Source: Gemmatimonadales bacterium (GTDB lineage Bacteria; Gemmatimonadota; Gemmatimonadetes; Gemmatimonadales; GWC2-71-9). From it: a stretch of DNA of 5,993 nucleotides. The DNA is taken from positions 1 through 5,993 of the forward strand of contig JACDDX010000112.1 in the NCBI GenBank assembly GCA_013816685.1, written 5' to 3'. Of the stretch, positions 5,825-5,993 are shown piece after piece; within the stretch, counting starts at the first letter, position 1; every line of letters begins with the position of its first letter. The notes below the pieces were generated by a model, which did no database searches, was not told where the DNA came from, and worked only from the letters and a program-made list of their open reading frames with translations. The translations under genes were made by a program, and so were the position numbers.

Positions 5825-5993
5825 CGCGCGGCGGCGTTATCTTGCGCAGCAGGCCGAGCTGGGTGGAGACGAGGTCATCCTGGGCGCGCCCCTTGGGCGG
5901 GCGCGTCCGGTGCCCGATGAACCGCTGGACGACACGATGCCGAAGCGCGGAGCCGCGAAGACCGCAGCACGAACACCGCCCGCGAAGGACGCA
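5817..5993 (+). CDS. N-terminal part of a gene, possibly uracil-DNA glycosylase (family 4 type)
   Basis: The frame from TTG 5817 stays open to the window edge (59 codons), so the gene is cut off here. GGAGG six bases upstream and the 8-nt overlap with coaBC support a real gene start; in-frame GTG 5910 and ATG 5937 are later alternatives with no comparable site. The visible protein starts with MADARRRYLAQQAELGGDEV, an Arg-rich short helix of the type found at the N-terminus of many family-4 uracil-DNA glycosylases (roughly L-R-R-Y-L-x-x-x-x-E-L-G), then turns into a low-complexity Ala/Pro/Lys/Arg linker from about residue 40. Such a linker before the iron-sulfur catalytic domain is common in that group, which excises uracil from DNA. 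No catalytic motif is in the window, so the product is a guess by resemblance; existence of the gene is more certain than its identity. Confidence 0.55.
   Translation, partial: MADARRRYLAQQAELGGDEVILGAPLGRARPVPDEPLDDTMPKRGAAKTAARTPPAKDA

Noticed and set aside
1..5993. Mobile element, CRISPR array, tRNA or rRNA, toxin-antitoxin or defence genes
   Set aside because: I found no repeat array, terminal inverted repeats, transposase or integrase motifs, or RNA gene sequence; the content is housekeeping and composition is uniform.

Overview
The window is a high-GC (about two thirds G+C by eye), densely packed bacterial chromosomal segment with every gene on the + strand. It suggests a Gram-negative bacterium, most likely of the Gemmatimonadota or a similar high-GC phylum. 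Evidence is an outer-membrane TonB-receptor-like protein with a Sec signal peptide, frequent GTG/TTG starts, and the style of the omega and receptor sequences. The phylum call is inference from sequence feel, not from a search.

Left part (1-2687): the 3' portion of a leucyl aminopeptidase (pepA, M17 family) is followed, with a GTGA stop/start overlap, by a compact 610-residue TonB-dependent-receptor-type outer-membrane protein of unknown substrate. A GC-rich hairpin lies in the first codons of the receptor gene.

Gap (2688-2857): 170 bases without a gene, holding two perfect palindromes (10 and 14 bp) and ending in the Shine-Dalgarno of yicC. It is the only real intergenic region and the natural place for a promoter of the next operon, although no convincing -35/-10 pair was found.

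Right part (2858-5993): a tight housekeeping cluster, yicC (endoribonuclease family) - gmk (guanylate kinase) - rpoZ (RNA polymerase omega) - coaBC (coenzyme A biosynthesis) - the start of a further gene resembling the N-terminus of a family-4-type uracil-DNA glycosylase. Junctions are a 1-nt overlap, a 41-nt gap, a 4-nt overlap and an 8-nt overlap, so the genes are very probably one transcript with translational coupling. The order yicC-gmk-rpoZ-coaBC matches the yloC-(remA)-gmk-rpoZ-coaBC order of Bacillus, without remA. The set joins RNA turnover, guanine nucleotide supply, transcription and CoA synthesis, all core growth functions.

I do not see a new multi-gene system, mobile element, CRISPR array or RNA gene. 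The most interesting details are the CoaC domain of CoaBC, where the usual catalytic cysteine is replaced by glutamate, and the unusually short plug of the receptor.
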